From: an uncultured Ruminococcus sp.
GTDB taxonomy: Bacteria; Bacillota; Clostridia; Lachnospirales; Lachnospiraceae
Assembly: GCA_900553885.1 (NCBI GenBank)
Contig: USFD01000101.1
Coordinates: forward strand, 1 to 10,493
Length of the DNA stretch: 10,493 bases
Direction: 5' to 3'
Shown here: positions 1-6,140 of the stretch, in pieces
Numbering within the stretch: position 1 is the first letter of the stretch
How the letters are laid out: the number at the start of each line of letters is the position of its first letter
Position numbers and translations under genes: made by a program
The notes under the pieces: generated by a model
The model's database searches: none
Told to the model about the DNA's origin: nothing
What the model saw: the letters and a program-made list of their open reading frames with translations, nothing else

Positions 1-10
1 GAGCCGTAAA

Positions 11-64
11 GCGGCGCCGGCACTTAGAGCGCGTCCTTTGCGCTCTTATGTACCGTTGCGCCGC
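11..64. repeat. GC-rich imperfect palindrome (long hairpin)
   Basis: Three nested inverted repeats share one axis. GCGGCG (11-16) pairs with CGCCGC (59-64), CGGCAC (18-23) with GTACCG (50-55), and AGAGCGC (26-32) with GCGCTCT (40-46), around a 7-nt loop. That makes 19 pairing positions. The single C/A mismatch on the plus strand becomes a G-U wobble in RNA from the minus strand, so the structure fits minus-strand RNA better. It lies about 80 bp downstream of the thioesterase stop and is followed in that direction only by a short TTTA, so it is not a classic intrinsic terminator. It could be a dispersed palindromic element or a weak terminator. Sequence further left is cut off by the window edge. 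Confidence 0.55.
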
Positions 65-100
65 GTTCCGAGCGAAAGCGTGCTCTCCGGCACCATACCC

Positions 101-120
101 GGACTTCCCGGCGGAAGTTC
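101..120. other. Short hairpin downstream of the thioesterase gene
   Basis: GGACTTCC (101-108) and GGAAGTTC (113-120) form an 8-bp stem with one G-U pair on the plus strand, around a CGGC loop. It starts about 23 bp past the thioesterase stop. In the thioesterase direction the same position is an A-C mismatch and no T tract follows, so a role in terminating that gene is only possible, not shown. Confidence 0.3.
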
Positions 121-142
121 TCTTCACCCACAAATTCAAATT

Positions 143-616
143 TCAGAACCCTTCTGTTTTTCTTCTCATCCGCATTTCTCTTCTTTTTTCAGCTGCCTCC
201 CACTCTGCTTTTTCAGATTCTGTTTCCACTGCAAGCCTGGGCACCCGCTTCGGTCTGTCATTTTCATCCAGCGCCACCATTGTAAAATAGGCCCTGTTAA
301 TGGGATGTCGGGTACCGTCTTCCAGATTTTCTACATAAGTATCTGTGCGCACCTCCAGGGAAGTATTACCCACATAAGTAACTTTCCCTATGATTACAAC
401 CATCTCCCCTTTATATGCGCCATGGATAAATCTCAGATTATCTACAGAGGCCGTAATCACATTTGATTTTGTATGGCGCTTTGCAACCAGTCCGGCCACC
501 TCATCCAGCCACTGCATCAGGATTCCGCCGAACAGCCGTCCTGCCGCATTCAGATGATTCGGCCTGACCATATGAACGGTTTCAACCAGCGAGTCCTGTA
601 CATGTTTTTCTTCCAT
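143..616 (-). CDS. Acyl-CoA thioesterase, hotdog fold (YciA/BFIT-like)
   Basis: Predicted cytoplasmic enzyme that hydrolyses acyl-CoA thioesters to free acid and CoA. The 157-residue protein is the usual length for a single hotdog domain. Residues 19-48 match the family core: an Asn-rich turn (PNHLNAAG), then LFGGILMQWLDEVAG, with the conserved Gly-Gly and Asp38 expected at the active site. The beta strands that follow (IGKVTYVGNTSLEV, residues 76-89) are also typical. The C-terminal 25 residues are highly charged and probably helical. I chose the ATG at 616 because GGAGAG lies 9 nt upstream. A longer reading from a TTG at 646 adds 10 residues but would bury that site in the coding region. 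The gene is transcribed divergently from the TruA-like gene. Chain-length preference cannot be read from sequence; the family favours short to long acyl-CoAs depending on the member. Confidence 0.88.
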   Translation of the reverse strand: MEEKHVQDSLVETVHMVRPNHLNAAGRLFGGILMQWLDEVAGLVAKRHTKSNVITASVDNLRFIHGAYKGEMVVIIGKVTYVGNTSLEVRTDTYVENLEDGTRHPINRAYFTMVALDENDRPKRVPRLAVETESEKAEWEAAEKRREMRMRRKTEGF

Positions 617-650
617 AACCGATCTCTCTCCAATCTTTTTCCACAATTAT

Positions 651-685
651 TTTCTGTCCATATATATTTTTTCTATCCATATATA
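651..685. repeat. Twin 16-bp direct repeat in the thioesterase leader
   Basis: TTTCTGTCCATATATA (651-666) recurs as TTTCTATCCATATATA (670-685) with one change and a 19-bp period. Both copies sit between the predicted thioesterase promoter (704-732) and its start codon, so they would be in the transcribed leader or just downstream of the start site. They may be a pair of protein-binding sites or simply a small tandem duplication in AT-rich DNA. Confidence 0.5.
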
Positions 686-703
686 GTATTGCTGACAATT
701 TGT

Positions 704-732
704 ATTATAGATAGTCTTTTCCGCAAAAACAA
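704..732 (-). promoter_or_regulatory. Predicted sigma-A-type promoter for the thioesterase gene
   Basis: Read on the minus strand: TTGTTT at 732-727, a 17-bp spacer, then a perfect TATAAT at 709-704. Transcription would begin near 697 and give a leader of about 80 nt. No equally good promoter was found on the plus strand for the divergent gene at 800. Confidence 0.55.
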
Positions 733-799
733 CACTGTACTTTGCAAAAAACATCCTGTATCATAAAACAATAAAATACAGAACAGGAGAACAGACAAA

Positions 800-1534
800 A
801 TGCAGAACATCCTTCTCACCATCCAGTATGACGGAACACGGTACCTGGGATGGAGCCGTCCGGAGAAAGACGGGCAGCACAAAAGTATTTCCTATAAAAT
901 AACAGAAGTTTTAAAGAAACTGACCGGCGAAGATATCACACTCTTCGGAGGAGCAAAAACCGATCCCGGAGTCCACGCCCTGGCTCAGACCGCCAGCTTC
1001 CGCACCGGTTCCGGACTTTCCCCCGACCGTTTCCGCACCGCGCTCAACGAATATCTCCCCCTGGATATTGCCGTTCAAAAGGCCGAATCTGTGCCGGAGC
1101 GCTTCCGCGCGGATCTGAATGCTGCCCGCCGCACATATCAGTACCGTATGTGCACAGCTCTGGTATACAATGTGTTTACCGCTAAATATCAGGCACACAT
1201 TTTTCCGGAGCCGGATGTGGACGCCATGAAACAGGCTTCCGATTTTCTGATCGGGAAACATGACTTCCGCGGTTTTACTCCTGTCAGAAAGAAAAAGGGA
1301 ACCATAAGAGAAATCTATGAAACCACTGTTCATCAGACAAAAGATGAGCTTATGATCCGCATTACAGCAGACGATTTTCTCTACCAGATGCCGGTCATAA
1401 TCGCCGGCACACTTCTGGAAGCCGGCCGCGGTCTGCGTGCACCGGAAAGCATACAGAGGATTTTCACAGGCACAGAAAAAGCAGGTGCCCCTCTGGATCC
1501 AAAGGGACTCCTGCTTCAGAATATTCAATACTGA
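800..1534 (+). CDS. TruA-family tRNA pseudouridine synthase, divergent paralogue
   Basis: TruA converts uridines 38-40 of the tRNA anticodon arm to pseudouridine. At 244 residues this protein has normal family length and TruA landmarks throughout: IQYDGTRYLGW at the N-terminus, KTDPGVHALAQ around the catalytic Asp55, NEYLPLDIAV (83-92), FRADLNAARRTYQYR (102-116), HDFRGF (154-159), and a C-terminus of the usual GLLLQNIQY type. Two normally near-invariant arginines are missing. The RTDAGVH motif reads KTDPGVH (Lys53), and the segment usually FLHHMVRN reads FLYQMPVI, with Val199 where the Arg belongs. The start is supported by AGGAGA 9 nt upstream. The gene converges on feoB with a 22-bp gap and no visible terminator. 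Clostridia often carry more than one truA copy; I infer this is the divergent one, with the canonical copy elsewhere. It may act on another RNA or with altered activity. I leave the gene symbol empty for that reason. Confidence 0.85.
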   Translation: MQNILLTIQYDGTRYLGWSRPEKDGQHKSISYKITEVLKKLTGEDITLFGGAKTDPGVHALAQTASFRTGSGLSPDRFRTALNEYLPLDIAVQKAESVPERFRADLNAARRTYQYRMCTALVYNVFTAKYQAHIFPEPDVDAMKQASDFLIGKHDFRGFTPVRKKKGTIREIYETTVHQTKDELMIRITADDFLYQMPVIIAGTLLEAGRGLRAPESIQRIFTGTEKAGAPLDPKGLLLQNIQY

Positions 1535-1556
1535 ATCCTTCTTTTATACAGCTTCT

Positions 1557-3602
1557 CTACAGCAGCACTCCTGCGATATGGTAAACAATAAAACTTACGA
1601 CCCACGCAGTTACAAGCTGGAACAGAATAATGCCGCCTGTTATTTTTTTGCTGCCCACCTCACGGTTAATGGTGGCAATGGTAGCCGTACAGGGCACATA
1701 CAGCAGGCAGAATACCATCAGCGCATAAGCGTTTGCCGCGCCGAATCCCATAGTGCCAAGCAGCGCCGCCAGCTGCCCCATACCTTCACCGCCGGTAATA
1801 TTATTCACACCGAAAAGTACGCTGCAGCTTGAAACAACAACTTCCTTTGCCGCAATTCCGGAAATCAGAGCTACAATGATCTGCCAGTATCCAAGTCCCA
1901 GCGGCCGGAAAACAGGTACGATGGCCTTTCCGATTATAGAGCCGAAGCTCTCGGAAATATCTGTCACATATCCGGACGGACCGAAATTCAGCAGCAGCCA
2001 CATAACAATCGATGCAAGGAAAATCACGGTTCCGGCTTTTGTAAGGTAATCTTTTACCTTTTCCCATACATATACCGCAATTGTCCGGGTGTTCGGAGCT
2101 TTATATTCCGGCAGTTCAATCAGAAGTGCATGTTCCGCCTTGCTGCCGTCAATCTTTGAAAGAATATAGGCCGTCACAATGGCAACCACAATTCCCAGAA
2201 GATACATGGAATAACATGCAAGCATGGCGTATTTTCCGAAAAACATCGAGGAAAACAGCACATATATGGGAAGTCTGGCGCTGCAGGACATAAACGGTGT
2301 CACAAGGATCGTCTTCAGCCGGTCGCGGTTGTCCTCCAGAGCCCGGGACGCCATAACAGCCGGAACAGAACATCCGAAGCCGAGAAGCATGGGCAAAAAC
2401 GCTCTGCCGGAAAGTCCCAGCTTACCCATGATACCGTCCATGACAAAAGCAACCCGGGACATGTATCCGCTGTCTTCCAGAAAAGCCAGGGCAAGAAACA
2501 GGATAAAAATATTCGGCAGGAAAGTAAGAATGCCGCCCACACCGGAAATAATGCCGTCTACAAGCAGGGACTGAAGAGCAGGTGACACGCCCCACGCTTC
2601 AAGGGCAGAACCTGCCGCTCCGGTAAGGAGTTCCAGCCCCGCCTCAAAATATCCCTTCAGCCAGTCGCCGATTGTAAAGGTAAGGAAAAATACAAGCGCC
2701 ATAATTACCAGGAAAACCGGAAGTCCTGTCCATTTTCCTGTCATGACCCGGTCAATCCGGTCTGTCCGCTGCTCCTTTTCACTCTTATTGGCCAGCGTCT
2801 CCTCTATAACCTCTTCTATAAAATCATATTTCTGATTAATGATTTCTTTCTCATAACTCTGATCCTTCAGCCATTCCAGTTCAACCGGATACTGGTTCAT
2901 TACGGTTTCATCCTGCTCCAGCATTTTAATCGCATGCCAGCGCATATTTTCCATATCCGGATATTTTTTCCGGAACTCTGCAATAATCAGGTCAATCTTA
3001 TCTTCAATCTCATCACTGTAAACCATGGCATATTCGCTGTGATGATCGTGCTGATGGCCTGTTTTATCAGAATGGTGATGGATAAACGGCCCCTGTTTTG
3101 CATATTCATTGTGATGTGCAACTGCATGCATCAGGATTCCAAGTCCGGTCCGTTTTCTTGCAGAAACCGGAATTGCCGGAATTCCCAGCATTTCGGGAAG
3201 ACGGTGAAGGTCGATCTCCATTCCTCTTTCTTCCACCACATCCATCATATTGAGTGCCAACACAACCGGTTTTCCCAGCTCGATCAGCTGCAGAGTCAGA
3301 TACAGATTGCGCTCCAGGCAGGACGCATCTACTACATCCACAATCACGTCCACCTCATCACTCATCAGACACTCTCTCGTCACCTTTTCTTCCATTGTAT
3401 AGGAAGTCAGGCTATACGTGCCGGGCAGATCGATCAGTTTGAATTCCTGACCTTTATAGCTCGTTTTTCCTTCTTTCTTTTCTACCGTAACACCGGGCCA
3501 GTTAGCCACTTTCAGATTGGCTCCCGTATATGCGTTAAATAAAGTGGTTTTTCCACAGTTCGGGTTGCCCGCAAACCCCACATTGATTACTTTTCCTGTC
3601 AT
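1557..3602 (-). CDS. feoB: Ferrous iron transport protein B
   Basis: Inner-membrane Fe(II) importer with a cytoplasmic GTPase domain. The 681-residue protein shows all G motifs: GNPNCGKTT (12-20), the switch Thr39 in GVTVEKKEG, DLPG (58-61), NMMD (118-121, the usual FeoB form of NKxD) and SARK (147-150). A histidine-rich stretch follows (H163-H164, H175-H177, H183, H185, H187-H188), then a charged helical region to about residue 285. The membrane part starts near 292 and carries the expected LEDSGYMSRVAF (375-386), GCSVPA (410-415, with a conserved Cys) and PCTATIAT (637-644) motifs. The ATG overlaps the feoA stop as ATGA, with GGGAGG 7 nt upstream, so translation is probably coupled. Loading by iron should be controlled through the upstream Fur-like site. 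No feoC is visible. The His-rich insertion is the only unusual element; it could bind metal. Confidence 0.97.
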   Translation of the reverse strand: MTGKVINVGFAGNPNCGKTTLFNAYTGANLKVANWPGVTVEKKEGKTSYKGQEFKLIDLPGTYSLTSYTMEEKVTRECLMSDEVDVIVDVVDASCLERNLYLTLQLIELGKPVVLALNMMDVVEERGMEIDLHRLPEMLGIPAIPVSARKRTGLGILMHAVAHHNEYAKQGPFIHHHSDKTGHQHDHHSEYAMVYSDEIEDKIDLIIAEFRKKYPDMENMRWHAIKMLEQDETVMNQYPVELEWLKDQSYEKEIINQKYDFIEEVIEETLANKSEKEQRTDRIDRVMTGKWTGLPVFLVIMALVFFLTFTIGDWLKGYFEAGLELLTGAAGSALEAWGVSPALQSLLVDGIISGVGGILTFLPNIFILFLALAFLEDSGYMSRVAFVMDGIMGKLGLSGRAFLPMLLGFGCSVPAVMASRALEDNRDRLKTILVTPFMSCSARLPIYVLFSSMFFGKYAMLACYSMYLLGIVVAIVTAYILSKIDGSKAEHALLIELPEYKAPNTRTIAVYVWEKVKDYLTKAGTVIFLASIVMWLLLNFGPSGYVTDISESFGSIIGKAIVPVFRPLGLGYWQIIVALISGIAAKEVVVSSCSVLFGVNNITGGEGMGQLAALLGTMGFGAANAYALMVFCLLYVPCTATIATINREVGSKKITGGIILFQLVTAWVVSFIVYHIAGVLL

Positions 3603-3826
3603 GCTGCCGCCTCCCTCACAATAATATGGTCGGCAATACGCTTTCCAAGAGCAAATCTTGTTCCCCGGAACCGGACAGTCATCGCACCTTTTTTGTCATT
3701 GTTCAACACTTCTATGCAGGAGCCTTCTGTCAGTCCGAGCGCCTCCAGCCTGCGTTCCAGATTCTGTTCAATCTCAATCCTCTCAACAATATATACCTTA
3801 TTGTTTTTTCCCTCTTTCAGTCTCAT
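3599..3826 (-). CDS. feoA: Ferrous iron transport protein A (SH3-like)
   Basis: Small cytoplasmic SH3-fold partner of FeoB, required for efficient Fe(II) uptake in characterised systems. The 75-residue product is of normal size and has the family pattern: a short strand (VYIVERI), the RRLEALGLTEGS turn (25-36), strands around IEVLNN and MTVRFRGTRFALG, and a closing IADHIIV. I chose the ATG at 3826 because AAGGA lies 10 nt upstream. An in-frame ATG at 3862 would add 12 unrelated residues and has no good ribosome binding site. First gene of the feoA-feoB operon. Confidence 0.93.
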   Translation of the reverse strand: MRLKEGKNNKVYIVERIEIEQNLERRLEALGLTEGSCIEVLNNDKKGAMTVRFRGTRFALGKRIADHIIVREAAA

Positions 3827-3867
3827 ATGCTCATCATCCTTCGTAATTCTGCCTGTATCCATATGCC

Positions 3868-3929
3868 TGCCGGAAATTCCGGCATCATGCCGGACTCCGG
3901 TGCCGTATGCCTGAACGGAATTTTTCCGT
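3868..3929 (-). promoter_or_regulatory. Inverted-repeat cluster in the feoAB leader
   Basis: The untranslated leader contains ACGGAA-AAA-TTCCGT (3929-3915), then alternating complementary blocks. TCCGGCA (3894-3888) can pair with TGCCGGA (3884-3878) across a 3-nt loop. The latter block can instead pair with TTCCGGCA (3875-3868) in the next repeat. The two hairpins share a strand and so exclude each other. The cluster ends 26 nt before the feoA ribosome binding site. No T tract follows, so termination is unlikely; an effect on translation or RNA stability is possible. It matches no riboswitch class I can recognise. Confidence 0.45.
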
Positions 3930-3941
3930 CCGGGATCTTAT

Positions 3942-3956
3942 TGATAATTATTCTCC
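3942..3956. promoter_or_regulatory. Fur-box-like operator of feoAB
   Basis: The plus strand reads TGATAATTATTCTCC, which matches 13 of 15 positions of the Gram-positive Fur 7-1-7 consensus (TGATAAT-N-ATTATCA) if the free centre is counted. The left half is perfect. It covers the predicted transcription start of feoAB, where a bound repressor would block initiation under iron-replete conditions. The regulator itself is not in the window. Confidence 0.6.
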
Positions 3957-3962
3957 ATAAGC

Positions 3963-3991
3963 ATTATATACGTTTACAGGATAGAAGTCAA
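3963..3991 (-). promoter_or_regulatory. Near-consensus promoter of feoAB
   Basis: Read on the minus strand: TTGACT at 3991-3986, a 17-bp spacer, TATAAT at 3968-3963. The -35 box abuts the stop codon of the upstream glycosidase gene (3992-3994). The iron operon therefore has its own strong start, although readthrough from the glycosidase remains possible because no terminator separates them. Confidence 0.75.
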
Positions 3992-5776
3992 TTACAGGTC
4001 AGAACCCATAATCTTCCGTATTTCCCTGTCGTAGGTATATACCCCGTTTATTTCCTCTTCAATATCAGACCACTGAGTATATATACAGGCGCACAGACCA
4101 TCCGGAATCAGCTTTTCTACCTTCTCCATTAATTCTTTATACGCCCGGTTCAGACTTTCTTCCTCTTTGTACGCACTGTAGCCATACCGTTTTTCACAGG
4201 CGCTGTGTCCTTCCATACGCAGCGTATAGCCTCCGGTTTCCGAGAGCACTACAGCACGTTTTTCATCCAGAACTGCCTGAAGTTTAAAGAAATAATTATG
4301 AATGCTTTTCAGATCTCCGCCTCCCTGATCAAACCAGCCGCTTGCCGGATCAATCAGCCTGGAAGGATCCAGCTTTCTGACAATCTCCGTCATCTTTTCC
4401 GTCTGAAACTGCCCCCATCCCTCATTGAAAATCACCCAGACTGCAATGGCCGGATGTCCTTTCAGAATCCGGAAGGTTTCTTTCATCTCCCGCACGAACT
4501 CCAGCATTCCTTTTCTGTCCTTTCTCCCAAAAAGCGCCGGATGCGCATCCTTTATTTTTATATTTCTCCAGGACAGAACGGTCGCCGCATAAGTGACAAA
4601 CCAGCGTTTATACTCTCCGCCTCCGTTCACCATATCCTGCCAGACAATCAACCCCAGCCGGTCACAGTGATAGTACCATCTCTGAGGCTCGATTTTCAGA
4701 TGTTTGCGCACCATATTAAAACCTGTCTTTTTCATTTCCCGGATATCAAAAATAAGCGCTTCATCCGAAGGCGCTGTATAGAGCCCTTCGGGCCAGTATC
4801 CCTGGTCCAGCACGCCGTTCTGAAAAACCGGAACACCGTTCAGGCAGATCCGCAGGATTCCTTTTTCATCCCGCTCCACAGAGAATCTGCGCATAGCGAA
4901 ATAACTTTCCGCCCTGTCTTCTCCCATAACGACAGTAAACGGATACAGATACGGCGTTTCACAGGTCCAGAGCATCTGATTCTCAATCCGGATTTCCAGC
5001 CGTTCATTGGTCCGCCCGGAGAACAGGGAAGTCTCCGGCGCCTCCCCGTTTTGCGTGCAGTCCAGCACAGCGTCCTCCGGCAATCTTATGGGTTCTTCAT
5101 ATATCCGGGGCTTCTGAATCCGGATTTCCACCGGCCGGTCCACATCTGCTTCCACCGTAATATACACAACACCTTTTTCTGTGTCTGGTTCTGCATTCAC
5201 ATTAGTTATATACTGTCCCGGCACTTCTTCCATCCAGACAGTCTGCCAGATCCCGCTCTGTGCCGTATAGAACATTCCTCCCCGCCTGAGACGCTGTTTG
5301 CCGCGGGCATGGTAAGAAGTCTCCGTCAGATCTTTTACCGCCACAACCAGTTCATTTTCCCCCTCTGCTGCCAGCTCTGTGATATCCGCCGAAAATGGCA
5401 GATATCCGCCGGTGTGCCGGGCCGCAGGCTGTCCGTTTACAAACACCCTGCAGGCCTGATCTACAGCGCCAAAATGAAGCAGCAGACGCCGGTTTTTCCT
5501 CTCCCGCCATTTTTCCAGACGGAATCTTCTCCTGTACCACAAATATTCGTCCGGCTTCAGCTGTCTGGACACACCGGATAAAGCGCTTTCCGGCGAAAAC
5601 GGTACGAGAATCCTTCCCTCGTACTTCTCCGGCTCTCTGAATTTTTCTGTAAACGCATACTCCCAGTACCCGTTCAGATTCGTATAGTTCTCTCTTACCA
5701 GGAGAGGCCGTGGATACTCCTGCAGCACGTGCTCCGGATCTATCTTCCTCCCCCATTTTGTATACAGCTGTTTCAT
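3992..5776 (-). CDS. Glycoside hydrolase family 2 protein
   Basis: Predicted retaining exo-glycosidase (beta-galactosidase, beta-glucuronidase or beta-mannosidase-like). It has no signal peptide, so it is probably cytoplasmic and acts on imported oligosaccharides. From the ATG at 5776 it has 594 residues in three parts: a jelly-roll sugar-binding domain (about 25-190, with DEYLWYRRRF, VFVNGQPAARHTGGYLPF and GIWQTVWME), an immunoglobulin-like middle domain (about 195-305), and a TIM barrel. In the barrel, FNEGWGQF gives the acid/base Glu452 and LSETGGY gives the nucleophile Glu513. FNMVRKH and RLGLIVWQDM are typical barrel strands. It is shorter than LacZ and lacks LacZ domains 4-5. An alternative ATG at 5800 adds 8 residues (MEQKAGGR). 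I prefer 5776, which has AGGTGG 4 nt upstream and begins MKQLYTKWG, but the choice is not firm. No transporter or regulator gene is adjacent, so the substrate is not indicated. Confidence 0.9.
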   Translation of the reverse strand: MKQLYTKWGRKIDPEHVLQEYPRPLLVRENYTNLNGYWEYAFTEKFREPEKYEGRILVPFSPESALSGVSRQLKPDEYLWYRRRFRLEKWRERKNRRLLLHFGAVDQACRVFVNGQPAARHTGGYLPFSADITELAAEGENELVVAVKDLTETSYHARGKQRLRRGGMFYTAQSGIWQTVWMEEVPGQYITNVNAEPDTEKGVVYITVEADVDRPVEIRIQKPRIYEEPIRLPEDAVLDCTQNGEAPETSLFSGRTNERLEIRIENQMLWTCETPYLYPFTVVMGEDRAESYFAMRRFSVERDEKGILRICLNGVPVFQNGVLDQGYWPEGLYTAPSDEALIFDIREMKKTGFNMVRKHLKIEPQRWYYHCDRLGLIVWQDMVNGGGEYKRWFVTYAATVLSWRNIKIKDAHPALFGRKDRKGMLEFVREMKETFRILKGHPAIAVWVIFNEGWGQFQTEKMTEIVRKLDPSRLIDPASGWFDQGGGDLKSIHNYFFKLQAVLDEKRAVVLSETGGYTLRMEGHSACEKRYGYSAYKEEESLNRAYKELMEKVEKLIPDGLCACIYTQWSDIEEEINGVYTYDREIRKIMGSDL

Positions 5777-5800
5777 TCTTCCACCTGCTTTCTGCTCCAT

Positions 5801-6140
5801 ATCACTTCCCGGGAGCCCTTTTCACTGCCTGTCCGCCGCAATATGCAGAAGCCAGTTTTCTGCCATAATTTCATTATACCCTAAAGCGGAGAACCCGGCG
5901 AGCATTTGCGCTCAATTTGCCGGCCGGCAGCGATACCGCTGACATTCAGCCGGCTTGCAGCATGTCCGCCGGTCTGTTTGGGATTTTTCCCGTCAGGAAG
6001 CTGTTTATACAAAGAGAACGCTCCAGATACAAACGCCGGAACTGCAGCCGCATAATCTGTCATGCTGCTGCAATTCCGGCATACACTGTATGATATAAAG
6101 TTGGAAGAATCAGAAGAAACTTTTTCCGGTACCCCGGCGG
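5801..6140. other. 340-bp intergenic region with hairpins and a weak promoter
   Basis: No convincing gene is present. A perfect TATAAT on the minus strand (5878-5873) could serve the glycosidase gene, with a leader of roughly 90 nt. The -35 position reads TCGCCG, so it would need an activator. A compound hairpin lies at 5923-5954 (CAGCG-ATAC-CGCTG inside GCCGG/CCGGC). The long hairpin at 6035-6080 is listed separately. A 60-codon minus-strand reading frame (5881-6063) has no ribosome binding site and starts inside that hairpin loop, so I do not call it. Confidence 0.5.
6035..6080 (-). terminator. Probable terminator hairpin of the phosphoesterase gene
   Basis: In minus-strand RNA, GCCGGAATTGCAGC pairs with GCTGCAGTTCCGGC over 14 positions, one a G-U wobble. 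After one A/G mismatch the stem continues as GCAT/ATGC, closing an 8-nt loop. It lies about 60 bp after the stop codon at 6141 and is followed by GTTTGTAT, a weak T tract. Strong stem but weak tail, so termination is likely rather than certain. Confidence 0.5.

Noticed and set aside
1535..1556. Possible bidirectional terminator between truA-like and feoB
   Set aside because: The 22-bp gap is T-rich but contains no stem.
3827..3862. N-terminal extension of FeoA from an ATG at 3862
   Set aside because: It lacks a good ribosome binding site, the extra 12 residues are not family-like, and the ATG at 3826 has AAGGA at proper spacing.
4205..5581. 458-codon plus-strand reading frame
   Set aside because: It is antisense to the glycoside hydrolase, which has intact domains and both catalytic glutamates; the antisense product has no recognisable motif.
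5881..6063. 60-codon minus-strand reading frame in the 5801-6140 gap
   Set aside because: Its ATG falls in the loop of the long hairpin at 6035-6080, there is no ribosome binding site, and the product resembles nothing I know.
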